Shown in pieces: positions 34,211 through 43,384 of a stretch of 64,000 nt of DNA. Below the pieces are notes generated by a model. That model made no database searches. It was not told where the DNA came from and saw nothing but the letters and a program-made list of their open reading frames with translations. This DNA is from Comamonas fluminis. GTDB taxonomy: Bacteria; Pseudomonadota; Gammaproteobacteria; Burkholderiales; Burkholderiaceae_C. How positions within the stretch are numbered: position 1 is the first letter of the stretch; every line of letters begins with the position of its first letter. Where the stretch lies: assembly GCF_019186805.1 (NCBI RefSeq), contig NZ_CP066783.1:3857501-3921500 (forward strand), in the 5' to 3' direction. The position numbers and the translations under genes were made by a program.

Positions 34211-34816
34211 TCAGCCCAGCAGTGCTTTCACGTCCTGCGCTAGCAGCTGCGGGCCAGCGCCATAGCGTTCATAGACGCGCAAACGCCCTTGTGTATCAAA
34301 CAGATAGGTGCCTGCGGAGTGGTCCAGCGTGTAAGTACCTTCGGTCTTGCCCGGCACTTTCTTGAAGAAGATCTTGAAGTCCTTGGCCACGGCAGCCAGC
34401 TCTTCAGGCGTGCCGGTCAGGCCCACAAAGCTTTCGTCGAAATTGGCCAGATAGGCTTTGAGCACTTGCGGCGTATCGCGCTCAGGGTCCAGCGAGATGA
34501 AGACAGGCTGCAGCTTGCTGCCATCCGCCCCCAGCGCCTGCTTGACCTCCACAAACTCCTGCAGCGTGGTGGGGCAGACATCAGGGCACTGGGTATAGCC
34601 AAAGAACACGGCAACCACTTTGCCGGAAAAGTCCTTGAGGCTGCGCTGCTGGCCATTCACATCCTTGAGCGGGATGTCCTTGGCGTAGTCAGCCCCCGTC
34701 ACATCCACGCCCTGAAACTTGGGCTTGCTTTCGTCCTTGCAGGCAGTCAATACAAAGGGGGCCGTACCGGCCAGAGTCACTGCGCCCAGAATGCGCAGCA
34801 CAGCTCGTTTATCCAT
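34211..34816 (-). CDS. SCO1/SenC/PrrC family copper chaperone for cytochrome oxidase
   Basis: The 201-residue lipoprotein-type protein (LTAC lipobox at about residue 26) has a thioredoxin-like fold with the copper-binding CPDVCPTT motif and a distal histidine in LDHSAGTYLF. SCO proteins deliver copper to the CuA site of subunit II. The gene is last in a minus-strand row with ctaB, matching the usual end of the betaproteobacterial cta locus. The ATG at 34816 follows the ctaB stop closely; an upstream in-frame TTG at 34822 is less likely. Confidence 0.93.
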   Translation of the reverse strand: MDKRAVLRILGAVTLAGTAPFVLTACKDESKPKFQGVDVTGADYAKDIPLKDVNGQQRSLKDFSGKVVAVFFGYTQCPDVCPTTLQEFVEVKQALGADGSKLQPVFISLDPERDTPQVLKAYLANFDESFVGLTGTPEELAAVAKDFKIFFKKVPGKTEGTYTLDHSAGTYLFDTQGRLRVYERYGAGPQLLAQDVKALLG

Positions 34817-34822
34817 GATCAA

Positions 34823-35746
34823 TCAGACGAGGTAGTGGTCCACCAGCAGCGCAGCGAATAGCAGGCTCAGGTGGATCAGAGAAAAACGGAAGGTTTTGCG
34901 TGCCAGCGCATCCGAGTAGCTGCGCAGCAGTGCCCAACCATAACCGCAAAAGCCCAACCCCAGAACCACTGCGGCAAAGAGGTAGAAGTAGCCGCTCATG
35001 CCCACCACAAACGGCAGCAGGCAGGTGGCAAACAACACCACGGTGTAGAGAAACACCTGCAGCCGCGTGAAAGCATTGCCATGGGTGACGGGCAGCATGG
35101 GCAGGCCGGAGCGACGGTAATCCTCCACCCGGTACAGGGCCAGCGCCCAGAAGTGCGGCGGCGTCCAGACAAAGATGATGAGAAACAGCAGCCAGGCCTC
35201 ATGCCCGACATGGCCCGTCATGGCTGCCCAGCCCAGCACCGGCGGCATAGCCCCCGATGCGCCGCCAATCACGATGTTCTGTGGCGTCAGCGGCTTGAGA
35301 ATCAGGGTGTAGATCACCGCATAGCCAATGAAGGTGGCCAGCGTCAGCCACATCGTCAGCGCATTCACGGTCAGCAGCAGGATGACCGAGCCTGCCGCAC
35401 AAAGCAGTGCCGAGAACACCAGCGCCTGCCGGTTGGACAATTCGCCCCGTGCCGTGGGCCGCCATGCTGTGCGCTTCATGCGCGCATCAATACCGCGCTC
35501 TACCAGACAGTTGAAGGCCGCTGCAGCCGCTGCCACCAGCCAGATGCCAGCGCTGGCCATCAGCATCAGCGACCAGTCCTTCCAGCCAGGAACACCTGGC
35601 ACGGCCAGCACCATGCCGATGAAGGCACAGAACACAATGAGCTGCACCACGCGGGGCTTGGTCAGCGCGTAGTACTGCGACCAGCGCGATGACTGAACCG
35701 CCGTGGTTTGAGAAGCGGTTTGCGCATTCATGAGATCTGCCTGCAT
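34823..35746 (-). CDS. ctaB: Protoheme IX farnesyltransferase (heme O synthase) CtaB
   Basis: The 307-residue membrane protein of the UbiA superfamily attaches a farnesyl chain to protoheme to make heme O. Typical motifs are [21 protein letters not shown], the aspartate-containing region [26 protein letters not shown] and the second loop [27 protein letters not shown]. Eight or so membrane segments are evident. AGGG stands before the ATG at 35746. The next enzyme in heme A synthesis, CtaA, is usually encoded directly beside it but is absent here. Confidence 0.95.
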   Translation of the reverse strand: MQADLMNAQTASQTTAVQSSRWSQYYALTKPRVVQLIVFCAFIGMVLAVPGVPGWKDWSLMLMASAGIWLVAAAAAAFNCLVERGIDARMKRTAWRPTARGELSNRQALVFSALLCAAGSVILLLTVNALTMWLTLATFIGYAVIYTLILKPLTPQNIVIGGASGAMPPVLGWAAMTGHVGHEAWLLFLIIFVWTPPHFWALALYRVEDYRRSGLPMLPVTHGNAFTRLQVFLYTVVLFATCLLPFVVGMSGYFYLFAAVVLGLGFCGYGWALLRSYSDALARKTFRFSLIHLSLLFAALLVDHYLV

Positions 35747-35823
35747 ATCACCCTCTCTTTGCTGACTATGAATTTGCTAGCTGTCTGCGCTTGCTGATAA
35801 ATGGCTTCAGCACTATTTCACTG

Positions 35824-36576
35824 TTATTTCGCAGTGGCCTCACCACGCCCGGCCTCATCCCATGAAGAAGAGGCGCGCAGCAGCCGCTCCAGATCACGCT
35901 TGGCCTTGCCTGCGGATGCCTTGTCCAGACTGGCGGGAAAGCGCAGCATCCAGTGCCCTTGCGGGTCCACCAGATACAGGTGCTCATCCAGCGCATGACC
36001 AGCCTCTGGCTTGAGCCAGTTGCTGATGGCAGCAGTTGGCAGGCGCAGCGCTGTGGCCTGATTCAAGGCTGGACGAATGCTGTCGGGTACAGGCTGCTCA
36101 TCGTTAACCAGCCAGACCCAGTCCAGCCGGTCTTTCTCGCGCCCCAGCGTCTCACGCAACTGGCGCTGCAGATAGAGGTGATCCTGGCAACGCTGCTCGC
36201 AAGCGGCATGGCTGGTGCTAATCAGCAGCCACTGCCCTTTGAGGCTTTGCAGACTTACGCTGCGCCCGTCCAGCGTCTGCGCCTGCACATCAGGCAGACT
36301 GGGCTGGTCTGCAATCAGCTCGCCAAAGCTGCGCTGCTGTGTGGGCCGCAGCACGTAATAGGTGAAGTAAGAAGCCACCACGGGCGCCGCGCACACCAGC
36401 AGCACCGCCAGCATCTTCCAGCGGCCACTGCGCGTGCGCTCCTGGCGCACATGGCTTTGTGTGGGGTCTGGCTGGCTGTGCACCGAAAAGCTCAGCGGCT
36501 CATCGTCATGACTGGACGGCTGCTTTGCCAGCGCGGTGCGGGAGGTAAAAGCGTCGGACGAGTTGAAACCAGACAT
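35824..36576 (-). CDS. SCO-like membrane-anchored thioredoxin-fold protein of the cta locus
   Basis: From the ATG at 36576 the protein has 250 residues. A hydrophilic N terminus is followed by one membrane segment (MLAVLLVCAAPVVASYFTYYVL, about residues 54-75). A periplasmic thioredoxin-like domain then carries CEQRC and a distal DEHLYLVDPQG, the same Cys-x3-Cys and His pattern as SCO. Proteins of this kind sit between SURF1 and heme A synthase genes in Comamonadaceae and are presumed to help cytochrome oxidase assembly. The gene start overlaps the 3' end of the SURF1 gene by about 70 bases. Confidence 0.8.
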   Translation of the reverse strand: MSGFNSSDAFTSRTALAKQPSSHDDEPLSFSVHSQPDPTQSHVRQERTRSGRWKMLAVLLVCAAPVVASYFTYYVLRPTQQRSFGELIADQPSLPDVQAQTLDGRSVSLQSLKGQWLLISTSHAACEQRCQDHLYLQRQLRETLGREKDRLDWVWLVNDEQPVPDSIRPALNQATALRLPTAAISNWLKPEAGHALDEHLYLVDPQGHWMLRFPASLDKASAGKAKRDLERLLRASSSWDEAGRGEATAK

Positions 36577-37333
36577 AGAGCAGCACCACCAATACACTGA
36601 GTCCGAACCACTGAAACGCATAGCCATAGTGCTTTTCCACACCGGCATTAATCTGCGGCCAGTCGCGCAGCAGGCCTTCACCTTCTGTGGCTGGCCCGGT
36701 CTGCACCAGGCTCAGCCCCAGCAGCGGCAAGCCGCTTTGCTGCGCCCACTGGGCTATGTCTGCATTCTGTCGGATGCGCGACTTTTGCCCATCAGGGTCT
36801 GCCCCGGAATTACCGCCTGATTCCAGCTCCATGAGTTTGGAGGGAGGCGCTTCCAGCCGCCCTTCAATGCTGACAATGCCGCTGGCCGTCTGTACAGGCG
36901 GCAGCGCCATGCGGTCCTGAAAATTGCGCGGCACCCAGCCACGCTGAACGACGATGACTTTGCCCTCGTTCGGCGCCAGCAAACGCAGTGGTGTGAGCAC
37001 ATAAAAACCCACCTTGCCCTGCATCTGCCGGTTGTCCAGATAAATGGTCTGATCGGTCAGCCACTGGCCTTGCAGCTGGGCGGGGCGGTGCAGCAAATGT
37101 TGCCGCAGCACGGCGCTGATGCTTTCCGTGACCGGCGGCACCTGCGCTGCAAGCTCGGCGTTATGCCAGGGCGCCAGCGCCTGCTGGCGGGCAATGGCGT
37201 CAAAAATTTCCTGCTTCTGCGCCGCACGCCCCAACTGCCAGAAGCCCAGCGACGCGGTGATGGCCACACAGACCAGCGCTGCCAGAGTGATCAGTACAAA
37301 CCGCCAGAGGTCTGGAATTCGAGAAGAGCGCAC
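36506..37333 (-). CDS. SURF1 family cytochrome oxidase assembly protein
   Basis: The 275-residue protein has an N-terminal membrane helix, the SURF1 motif SLGFWQLGRAAQKQ, a central QRGWVPRN and a C-terminal HYGYAFQWFGLSVLVVLLYVWF helix. SURF1 helps insert heme A into subunit I. The start is GTG at 37333; no nearby ATG fits. It is divergently placed to the small twin-membrane protein gene at 37348. Confidence 0.93.
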   Translation of the reverse strand: MRSSRIPDLWRFVLITLAALVCVAITASLGFWQLGRAAQKQEIFDAIARQQALAPWHNAELAAQVPPVTESISAVLRQHLLHRPAQLQGQWLTDQTIYLDNRQMQGKVGFYVLTPLRLLAPNEGKVIVVQRGWVPRNFQDRMALPPVQTASGIVSIEGRLEAPPSKLMELESGGNSGADPDGQKSRIRQNADIAQWAQQSGLPLLGLSLVQTGPATEGEGLLRDWPQINAGVEKHYGYAFQWFGLSVLVVLLYVWFQLVRRFYLPHRAGKAAVQS

Positions 37334-37347
37334 CAGATAATCCGTTC

Positions 37348-37578
37348 ATGAAATTCGTGATCATTCTCGCCTTTCTGGCGATTCTTGCGAGCCTGGGCAG
37401 CGCCCTGTTCTTCATGATGCGCAAGCCCGATGGCGCGGATGACGACGGTCAGCGCAGCAAAAAAATGTTCCGCGCTTTAGCCGTGCGCGTGGCGCTGTCG
37501 GTGGTGCTGTTCATCTGTGTTCTGCTGGCTGCCAAGATGGGTTATATCCAGCCCACAGGCTGGCAGCCGGGTCAGTAG
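37348..37578 (+). CDS. DUF2909-type twin-transmembrane small protein
   Basis: This 76-residue protein has two hydrophobic helices (residues about 2-23 and 46-64) joined by a short, charged loop, KPDGADDDGQRSKK. This matches the twin-transmembrane DUF2909 proteins that accompany cytochrome oxidase genes in betaproteobacteria. Role unknown, presumably oxidase assembly. It is transcribed away from the SURF1 gene and ends at a large hairpin shared with the convergent ctaE. Confidence 0.85.
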   Translation: MKFVIILAFLAILASLGSALFFMMRKPDGADDDGQRSKKMFRALAVRVALSVVLFICVLLAAKMGYIQPTGWQPGQ

Positions 37579-37604
37579 TTTGGTCGCTGCACGCTCTCAA
37601 AAAC

Positions 37605-37684
37605 AAAGCGCCTTGCACTTGTTCATTCTGGACTTCAGCATCAATAAGTACTGAAGTCCTTGAATAACAAGCGCAAGGCGCTTT
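37605..37684. terminator. Large nested hairpin between convergent genes
   Basis: Three nested stems: outer AAAGCGCCTTGC (37605-37616) with its complement ending at 37684, a middle CTTGTT/AACAAG pair, and inner GGACTTCAG (37630-37638) with CTGAAGTCC (37651-37659). Lying between the DUF2909 gene and ctaE, it should end transcription from both sides. Confidence 0.65.
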
Positions 37685-37699
37685 CGATTTGATAGTGGC

Positions 37700-38581
37700 T
37701 TACATCCAGTACACCAGGATGTAGAGGAAGACCCAGACCACGTCCACAAAGTGCCAGTACCAGGCAGCGCCCTCAAAGCCGAAATGGTGCTTGTCGGTGA
37801 AGTCGCCCTTCATCAGACGAATGGTGATGAAGAACAGCATCAGCATGCCCACCAGAACGTGAAAGCCGTGAAAGCCGGTCAGCATGTAGAAGGTGGAGCC
37901 AAACACGCCCGAATTCAGCTTGAGGTTGTATTCGGTGTAGAGGTGGTGGTACTCATAGCCCTGCACAAACAGGAAGATGACGCCCAGAGCCACCGTCATC
38001 CACATGAAGCTGATGCAGCGTGCACGGTTGTTGGCCTGCAGCGCGTGGTGGGCGATGGTCAGCGTGACGCCCGATGTCAGCAGCAGCGCCGTGTTGATAG
38101 TGGGCAGCCAGAAGGGACCCACGGTCTTGAACGGCTCCACAATGCCTGCGGGTGATGCTGTTGCACCGGGGCTGACACTGGGCCACACTGCCTGAAAGTT
38201 GGGCCACAGCACCTCGTTGGCCAGACTGCCCAGCGCGGGAACCGAGTGCGCGCGCGCCCACCACAATGCGGTGAAGAATGCGCCGAAGAGCATGACTTCC
38301 GAGAAGATGAACCAGCTCATGCTCCAGCGGTAGGACAGGTCAATCTTGCGGCTGTTGAGCCCGGCCTCGCTTTCCCGTGCCGCATCGCGGAACCAGACGA
38401 ACAGAATCGACAGCCACCAGACCATGCCAAAGAACAGGGAATACATGCCCCATTCATGGCCGTTGATCCAGGTGCCCGCACCGAGAATCATGAAGAACAG
38501 TCCGATGGCCGCCATAACAGGATGGCTGGATTCGGCTGGCACATAGTAGTAAGGGGTTGCGCCCTGAGGGGTTGCACTCAT
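37700..38581 (-). CDS. ctaE: Cytochrome c oxidase subunit III
   Basis: The 293-residue, seven-helix membrane subunit of the aa3 oxidase. Typical stretches: YYYVPAESSHPVMAA near the start, SMSWFIFSEVMLFGAFFTALWWAR, FLFVQGYEYHH and GFHGFHVLVGM, ending WYWHFVDVVWVFLYILVYW. AGGAG stands seven bases before the ATG at 38581. It follows the DUF2970 gene on the same strand. Confidence 0.97.
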   Translation of the reverse strand: MSATPQGATPYYYVPAESSHPVMAAIGLFFMILGAGTWINGHEWGMYSLFFGMVWWLSILFVWFRDAARESEAGLNSRKIDLSYRWSMSWFIFSEVMLFGAFFTALWWARAHSVPALGSLANEVLWPNFQAVWPSVSPGATASPAGIVEPFKTVGPFWLPTINTALLLTSGVTLTIAHHALQANNRARCISFMWMTVALGVIFLFVQGYEYHHLYTEYNLKLNSGVFGSTFYMLTGFHGFHVLVGMLMLFFITIRLMKGDFTDKHHFGFEGAAWYWHFVDVVWVFLYILVYWM

Positions 38582-38670
38582 CACTCGGCTCCTGACACTG
38601 TTGATCGTTGTTTTGACCGACGCTCCACTATCGCTTGCACTTCACTCGCTGCACCTGTCTTCAGCCAAGG

Positions 38671-38868
38671 CTATACGACAAGATTGACGACCCATATCAA
38701 TGCTAATACCAAGGCAAAAATTGCCACCAGCCCCACACCAATCACATGCAGAGGAGTGATGCGGGCAAAGTCCTGCTCGTACTCCTTGCCCTTTCTCACG
38801 CCCAGCATGGCCCAGCAAACGGCCACGATGGTTCGCCACAGCGTGGGCTTTTTTTCCACCGGCGTCAT
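38671..38868 (-). CDS. DUF2970 small membrane protein
   Basis: This 65-residue protein ends in one hydrophobic helix (VIGVGLVAIFALVLALIWVVNLVV), with a conserved-looking start of TLWRTIVAVCWAMLGVRKGKEYEQDF. DUF2970 members sit between ctaG and subunit III genes in betaproteobacteria. Its start overlaps the ctaG stop by four bases, so they are cotranslated. Role unknown, probably oxidase assembly or stability. Confidence 0.88.
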   Translation of the reverse strand: MTPVEKKPTLWRTIVAVCWAMLGVRKGKEYEQDFARITPLHVIGVGLVAIFALVLALIWVVNLVV

Positions 38869-39479
38869 GAGGCCTCACCCAGCTTCACCACAGGGGCTGC
38901 CGCGGTTGCGGATGCGCCCTTGGCCTTTCCATCCACTTCAAAAAATGTGTAGGAAAGCGTGATGGTCTTGACGTCTTTGGAGATGCGCGGGTCGATATAG
39001 AAAACCACCGGCCACTCGCGTTTTTCACCGGGCTCCAGCGTGTATTGCGAAAAGCAGAAGCATTCAAGCTTGTTGAAAAACGCCGTGGCCTGGCGCGGCG
39101 CATAACTGGGAATGGCCTGAGCCGCCATGCGCCTGTTCTGCACGTTCTGAAATTCGTACATCACTGTCGCCATCTCACCGGGGTGCACCTGCATGGAGCG
39201 CACTGCAGGTTTGAAATCCCACAGGCTGCGCACATTGGAATCAAACTCCACCGTGATGGTGCGGCTGGTATCCACCTGCGAATTGGCCGGCAGCTTTGCA
39301 CTCTTGCCCGCTGTGCCGCCACCGGGCACTTGGCGTTCAGACAAGGACAGGATGTTGATGCCCGTGGCCTCGCAAATCTGCTGGTACAGCGGCACCAGCA
39401 GATAGCCGAACGCAAACATACCCAGCGCCACTGCCGTCAGCTTGCCGACCATCTTGACGTTCTCGCGGGCGATGCTCAC
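38865..39479 (-). CDS. ctaG: Cytochrome c oxidase assembly protein CtaG (Cox11)
   Basis: The 204-residue membrane-anchored copper chaperone that loads the CuB site of subunit I. It has one N-terminal helix (LTAVALGMFAFGYLLVPLYQQIC) and the Cox11 copper motif ECFCFSQ, followed by LEPGEKREWPVVFYIDP. It overlaps the DUF2970 gene by four bases and follows the small assembly protein gene. Confidence 0.96.
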   Translation of the reverse strand: MSIARENVKMVGKLTAVALGMFAFGYLLVPLYQQICEATGINILSLSERQVPGGGTAGKSAKLPANSQVDTSRTITVEFDSNVRSLWDFKPAVRSMQVHPGEMATVMYEFQNVQNRRMAAQAIPSYAPRQATAFFNKLECFCFSQYTLEPGEKREWPVVFYIDPRISKDVKTITLSYTFFEVDGKAKGASATAAAPVVKLGEAS

Positions 39480-39515
39480 ATGCCTCTCCTGTCTTCCTTT
39501 TCAATGGCCTGCTGC

Positions 39516-39626
39516 TCAGTGCAGCCAGGCCATCTTCAGCACAAATCCCACCAGAAACACCAGTGCGGTAGAGGCCAGAATCAGCCCCAGTCGCACATTG
39601 GCTTTGCGTTGCTCTTGCGTTGTCAT
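39516..39626 (-). CDS. Cytochrome oxidase small assembly protein, 36 residues
   Basis: On the minus strand the ATG at 39626 opens a frame for MTTQEQRKANVRLG followed by a hydrophobic helix and a short end, KMAWLH. Genes of this size and pattern lie between subunit I and ctaG in many betaproteobacteria and are annotated as small oxidase assembly proteins. It is too short for usual ORF filters. It lies 12 bases after the ctaD stop and 36 bases before ctaG. Confidence 0.75.
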   Translation of the reverse strand: MTTQEQRKANVRLGLILASTALVFLVGFVLKMAWLH

Positions 39627-39638
39627 TCAGGCCTCCGA

Positions 39639-41285
39639 TCAGCCAATCACGCGGGTAGCGGTTTCATCCAGCTTGGGCGGATTTTCAAAGGTGTGGAATG
39701 GCGCGGGCGATGGCACTTCCCACTCCAGACCTTCTGCGGCTTCCCAGGGCTTTTGCGGTGCTTTCTCACCACGGCCACGCATGGCGGGCCACACGACAAA
39801 GAGGAAGAAGTACACCTGCATCAGACCAAAGCCAAAGCCGCCGATGGACGCCACCATGTTGAAGTCGGCGAACTGCATGGGGTAGTCGGCATAACGGCGT
39901 GGCATGCCTGCCAGACCCAGGAAGTGCATGGGGAAGAAGGTGACGTTGAAGAAGATCAGCGAACCCCAGAAGTGGATACGGCCACGGGTTTCCGAATACA
40001 TCACGCCGGTCCACTTGGGTGCCCAGTAGTAGTAACCGGCAAACATGGAAAACAGCGAGCCAGCCACCAGCACATAGTGGAAGTGCGCCACCACGTAATA
40101 GGTGTCCTGCAGCTGAATGTCGATGGGCGCCATGGACAGAATCAGGCCCGTAAAGCCACCCATGGTGAACACGAAGATGAAGCCCACAGCAAACAGCATG
40201 GGGGTTTCAAACGTCATGGAGCCGCGCCACATGGTGGCTGTCCAGTTGAACACCTTCACCGCCGTTGGCACCGAGATCAGCATGGTCGCGTACATGAAGA
40301 ACAGCTGACCCGTGACCGGCATGCCGGTGGTGAACATGTGGTGCGCCCACACGATGAAAGACAGGATGGCAATGGCCGCCACGGCATAGACCATGGAGGT
40401 GTAGCCAAACAGCTTCTTGCGGCTGAAGGCAGGCACGATCTGGCTGACGATGCCGAAGGCCGGCAAGATCATGATGTACACCTCGGGGTGACCGAAGAAC
40501 CAGAAGATGTGCTGGTACATCACCGGGTCACCGCCGCCTGCGGGGTTAAAGAAGCTGGTGCCGAAGTGGCGGTCTGTCAGCGTCATGGTGATGGCACCTG
40601 CCAGCACGGGCATCACGGCAATCAGCAGGTAAGCGGTGATGAGCCAGGTCCAAGCGAACATGGGCATCTTCATCAGCGTCATGCCGGGCGCGCGCATGTT
40701 CAAGATGGTCACGATGATGTTGATCGCACCCATGATGGAGCTGGCGCCCATGACGTGCATGGCAAAGATGCTGGTGTCCATGGAGGGGCCCATCTGCAGC
40801 GTCAGCGGCGCATACAGCGTCCAGCCGGCAGCGGGGGCGCCGCCGGGCATGAAGAACGAGCCCACCAGCATGATGCCCGCAGGAATCAGGAGCCAGAAGC
40901 TGAAGTTGTTCATGCGCGCAAACGCCATGTCCGAGGCACCGATCTGCAGCGGCAGCATCCAGTTCGCGAAGCCTACAAAGGCCGGCATGATGGCGCCGAA
41001 CACCATGATCAGGCCGTGCATGGTGGTGAGCTGATTGAACAACTCGGGGTTGACGATCTGCAGCCCGGGCTGAAACAGCTCGGCACGAATCAGCATGGCC
41101 AGAATCCCGCCCACCATCAGCATGGTGAACGAAAACAGCAGGTACATCGTGCCGATGTCCTTGTGGTTGGTGGCAAACAGCCAGCGCCGCCAGCCCGTGG
41201 GGGTGGCGTGGTGATGGTGGTCGTCGTGCCCGTGATCGTGACTGTGGTCCTCAGGCGTGTGGACGGGAGGAAGTACGGCGCTCAT
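39639..41285 (-). CDS. ctaD: Cytochrome c oxidase subunit I
   Basis: The 548-residue catalytic subunit holds low-spin heme a and the heme a3-CuB centre. It shows the heme-copper motifs: WWLPL-type membrane start ([15 protein letters not shown]), [17 protein letters not shown] with the CuB histidine cross-linked to Tyr, [11 protein letters not shown] with the next two CuB histidines, and VVAHFHYVL with the heme ligands. A His-rich N terminus ([14 protein letters not shown]) is present. It is the second gene of the cta operon after ctaC. Confidence 0.98.
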   Translation of the reverse strand: MSAVLPPVHTPEDHSHDHGHDDHHHHATPTGWRRWLFATNHKDIGTMYLLFSFTMLMVGGILAMLIRAELFQPGLQIVNPELFNQLTTMHGLIMVFGAIMPAFVGFANWMLPLQIGASDMAFARMNNFSFWLLIPAGIMLVGSFFMPGGAPAAGWTLYAPLTLQMGPSMDTSIFAMHVMGASSIMGAINIIVTILNMRAPGMTLMKMPMFAWTWLITAYLLIAVMPVLAGAITMTLTDRHFGTSFFNPAGGGDPVMYQHIFWFFGHPEVYIMILPAFGIVSQIVPAFSRKKLFGYTSMVYAVAAIAILSFIVWAHHMFTTGMPVTGQLFFMYATMLISVPTAVKVFNWTATMWRGSMTFETPMLFAVGFIFVFTMGGFTGLILSMAPIDIQLQDTYYVVAHFHYVLVAGSLFSMFAGYYYWAPKWTGVMYSETRGRIHFWGSLIFFNVTFFPMHFLGLAGMPRRYADYPMQFADFNMVASIGGFGFGLMQVYFFLFVVWPAMRGRGEKAPQKPWEAAEGLEWEVPSPAPFHTFENPPKLDETATRVIG

Positions 41286-41320
41286 ATTCGTTCTCCAATC
41301 GTTCTTCTGTACCCGCGGGC

Positions 41321-42910
41321 TTATTGCGCCGCCACGATGTCAACACGGCGCGCCTGCTTGTCTGCGCCATCACTGCCAGCGGTCAGGGTTTGCGGTTTGC
41401 GCATTTCGATGCGGTCTGCCGCAATGCCACTTTCCATCAGCAGCTTGGCCACAGCCTGTGCACGCTCCTTGGCCAGCTCTGCGTTTTTGTCCGCGCTGCC
41501 AGTGGCATCCACAAAGCCGGACAGGGCAATTTTTTCGTCCTTATGCGCCTTCCAGTATTCGGCGGCCTTCTTCACCTCAGCCTGCGCCGCGTCATCCAGT
41601 GCGCTCTTGCCTGTGTCAAAGAACACTTGGTAAGGCCCAGCCTTAGGAGCGATGGCCTGTGGAGCGGGCGCCGCTTCTGGCGCTGCAGCAGGAGGCGCTT
41701 CTGGTGCCGCAGCAGGTGCAGCGCTGCCACCACCTTCGGGGAATTTGCCACCGCGTGCCGCCACAAATTGGGCAGGCTGCACCAGCTGACCTGTCTTGTT
41801 GCTCCAGTGGTTCTTGGCAAAGGTCACCACAGCAGCCAGATCGGTGTCGCTCAGCTGCTTCCAGGAAGGCATCGCTCCGTTGGCGCGACCTTCCAGCACG
41901 GCATGCATCATGTCTGCCGTGGGGCCCAGCACCACAGCGCTGCCATCGAGCGGCTTGATGGGCCCAGCGCCCTTGCCATTAGCCTGGTGGCAGGCGGCGC
42001 AGTTGGAGGCATAGACTTTCTCACCACGCGCCAGCAAATCAGCCAGCACCCAGACCTTGCTGGGGTCATCGGCCTTGGCGGCCAGCTTCTTTTGCTCAGC
42101 TTCTACCCAGGCGGTGTAATCCTGTGTGGAGAGAACCTTCACATGAATAGGCATATAGGCGTGCTCTTTGCCGCACAGCTCGGCGCACTGGCCGTAGTAG
42201 TCGCCCGTTTTTTCTGCCTTGAACCAGGTGTCGCGCACAAAACCGGGAATCGCATCCTGCTTGATACCAAAGGCAGGCACCATAAAGGAGTGAATCACGT
42301 CGTTCGCGGTGGTAATCACACGCACCTTTTTGCCAACGGGCACTACCAGCGGGTTATCTACCTTGAACAGATAGTCCACAGGCGCCTGGCTCACATCGCC
42401 GGAGTTGGACATCTGGCGCTGCGCGGTATCCAGTGTGGAGATATAGCTCAGGCCTGCGCCTTCACCAGTCAGATAGTCATAACCCCATTTCCACTGATAG
42501 CCCGTGGCCTTGATGGTGAGGTCTGCATTCGTGGTGTCCTTTTGCGCCACCAGCACCTTGGTGGCTGGCAGTGCGATCAGGATCACGATGATGAAAGGAA
42601 TGATGGTCCAGGCAATTTCCACCTTGACCGATTCATGAAAGTTCGCAGCCTGAGCGCCCTTGGATTTGCGGTGCTTCCAGATCGAATAGAACATCACCCC
42701 GAAAACGCCGATGAAGATCACCGTGCAGATGATGAGCATCATCCAGTGCAGCCAGTGCTGCTCCACCGCAATGCGGGTGACTGGCGGGTGCAGATTGAGC
42801 TGGTTGACGGCAGGGCCTCCCGGCAGATCCTTTGCGGCATGCGCCAGGGAACTGCCCCATGCAGTCAGGGCCAAACTCCAGGGAACTAGCTTGGTGGAAA
42901 TGTTTTTCAT
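41321..42910 (-). CDS. ctaC: Cytochrome c oxidase subunit II with fused cytochrome c and OmpA domains
   Basis: The 529-residue protein is much longer than the usual 250-370. It has a signal peptide, two membrane helices (about residues 55-80 and 100-120) and a CuA domain with [13 protein letters not shown] cytochrome c domain follows with heme site CAACH and a later MPSW methionine. An Ala/Pro linker leads to an OmpA-like domain ([18 protein letters not shown] and [26 protein letters not shown]) that would bind peptidoglycan. I take the ATG at 42910; a GTG at 42919 is possible. It is the first gene of the cta operon. Confidence 0.95.
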   Translation of the reverse strand: MKNISTKLVPWSLALTAWGSSLAHAAKDLPGGPAVNQLNLHPPVTRIAVEQHWLHWMMLIICTVIFIGVFGVMFYSIWKHRKSKGAQAANFHESVKVEIAWTIIPFIIVILIALPATKVLVAQKDTTNADLTIKATGYQWKWGYDYLTGEGAGLSYISTLDTAQRQMSNSGDVSQAPVDYLFKVDNPLVVPVGKKVRVITTANDVIHSFMVPAFGIKQDAIPGFVRDTWFKAEKTGDYYGQCAELCGKEHAYMPIHVKVLSTQDYTAWVEAEQKKLAAKADDPSKVWVLADLLARGEKVYASNCAACHQANGKGAGPIKPLDGSAVVLGPTADMMHAVLEGRANGAMPSWKQLSDTDLAAVVTFAKNHWSNKTGQLVQPAQFVAARGGKFPEGGGSAAPAAAPEAPPAAAPEAAPAPQAIAPKAGPYQVFFDTGKSALDDAAQAEVKKAAEYWKAHKDEKIALSGFVDATGSADKNAELAKERAQAVAKLLMESGIAADRIEMRKPQTLTAGSDGADKQARRVDIVAAQ

Positions 42911-43384
42911 CGTTTTCACTTACCTCTAAGCCTCTGTTTGTCCACTCGCTCACAGCTCTTGCTCTCCATTCGGCCAGAGAGCTGTGACACTCACACTACC
43001 TTGCGAACTGCATCACAGCATGCCCCAGAATTTGATAGCAATGTCTGCGCGCATTCACTAATACAGCTCCGGAAATAACGCTGCGCCGCCTGCTCCTCAA
43101 AGCAGGCGGCGCAGCGCAGGAATGCGGCAGCACTGCCCGTGGTGGGCTTGTGGTGAAGATCAAACTCGCGAACCAGCCGCCATTGAACCCGCTGGCCAGC
43201 TCCCTTGGCAAAGCGAAACACCCGACATCTCCCCGGGCAGTATGTGGCTGCCCATGCTGCGCCTGCGCCGGAGGCCAGAAGGCCCGATACGCTGGCGGCT
43301 GTCTATCGAAGAATTCAGGAAATTGTAGGGAGCTTTGTGTTCAATCAATGACAGGAAAACGACACTTGCGCTATCGCAAACCCG
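42911..43384. other. Intergenic stretch upstream of ctaC
   Basis: I see no gene in these 474 bases. Small frames on both strands have no motifs. A GC-rich inverted repeat lies near 43083-43110. The cta operon promoter is expected in the part nearest to 42911, but I cannot place it with confidence. Confidence 0.5.

Noticed and set aside
39045..41633. 862-codon plus-strand frame opposite ctaD and ctaC
   Set aside because: His-rich antisense shadow of two certain oxidase genes.
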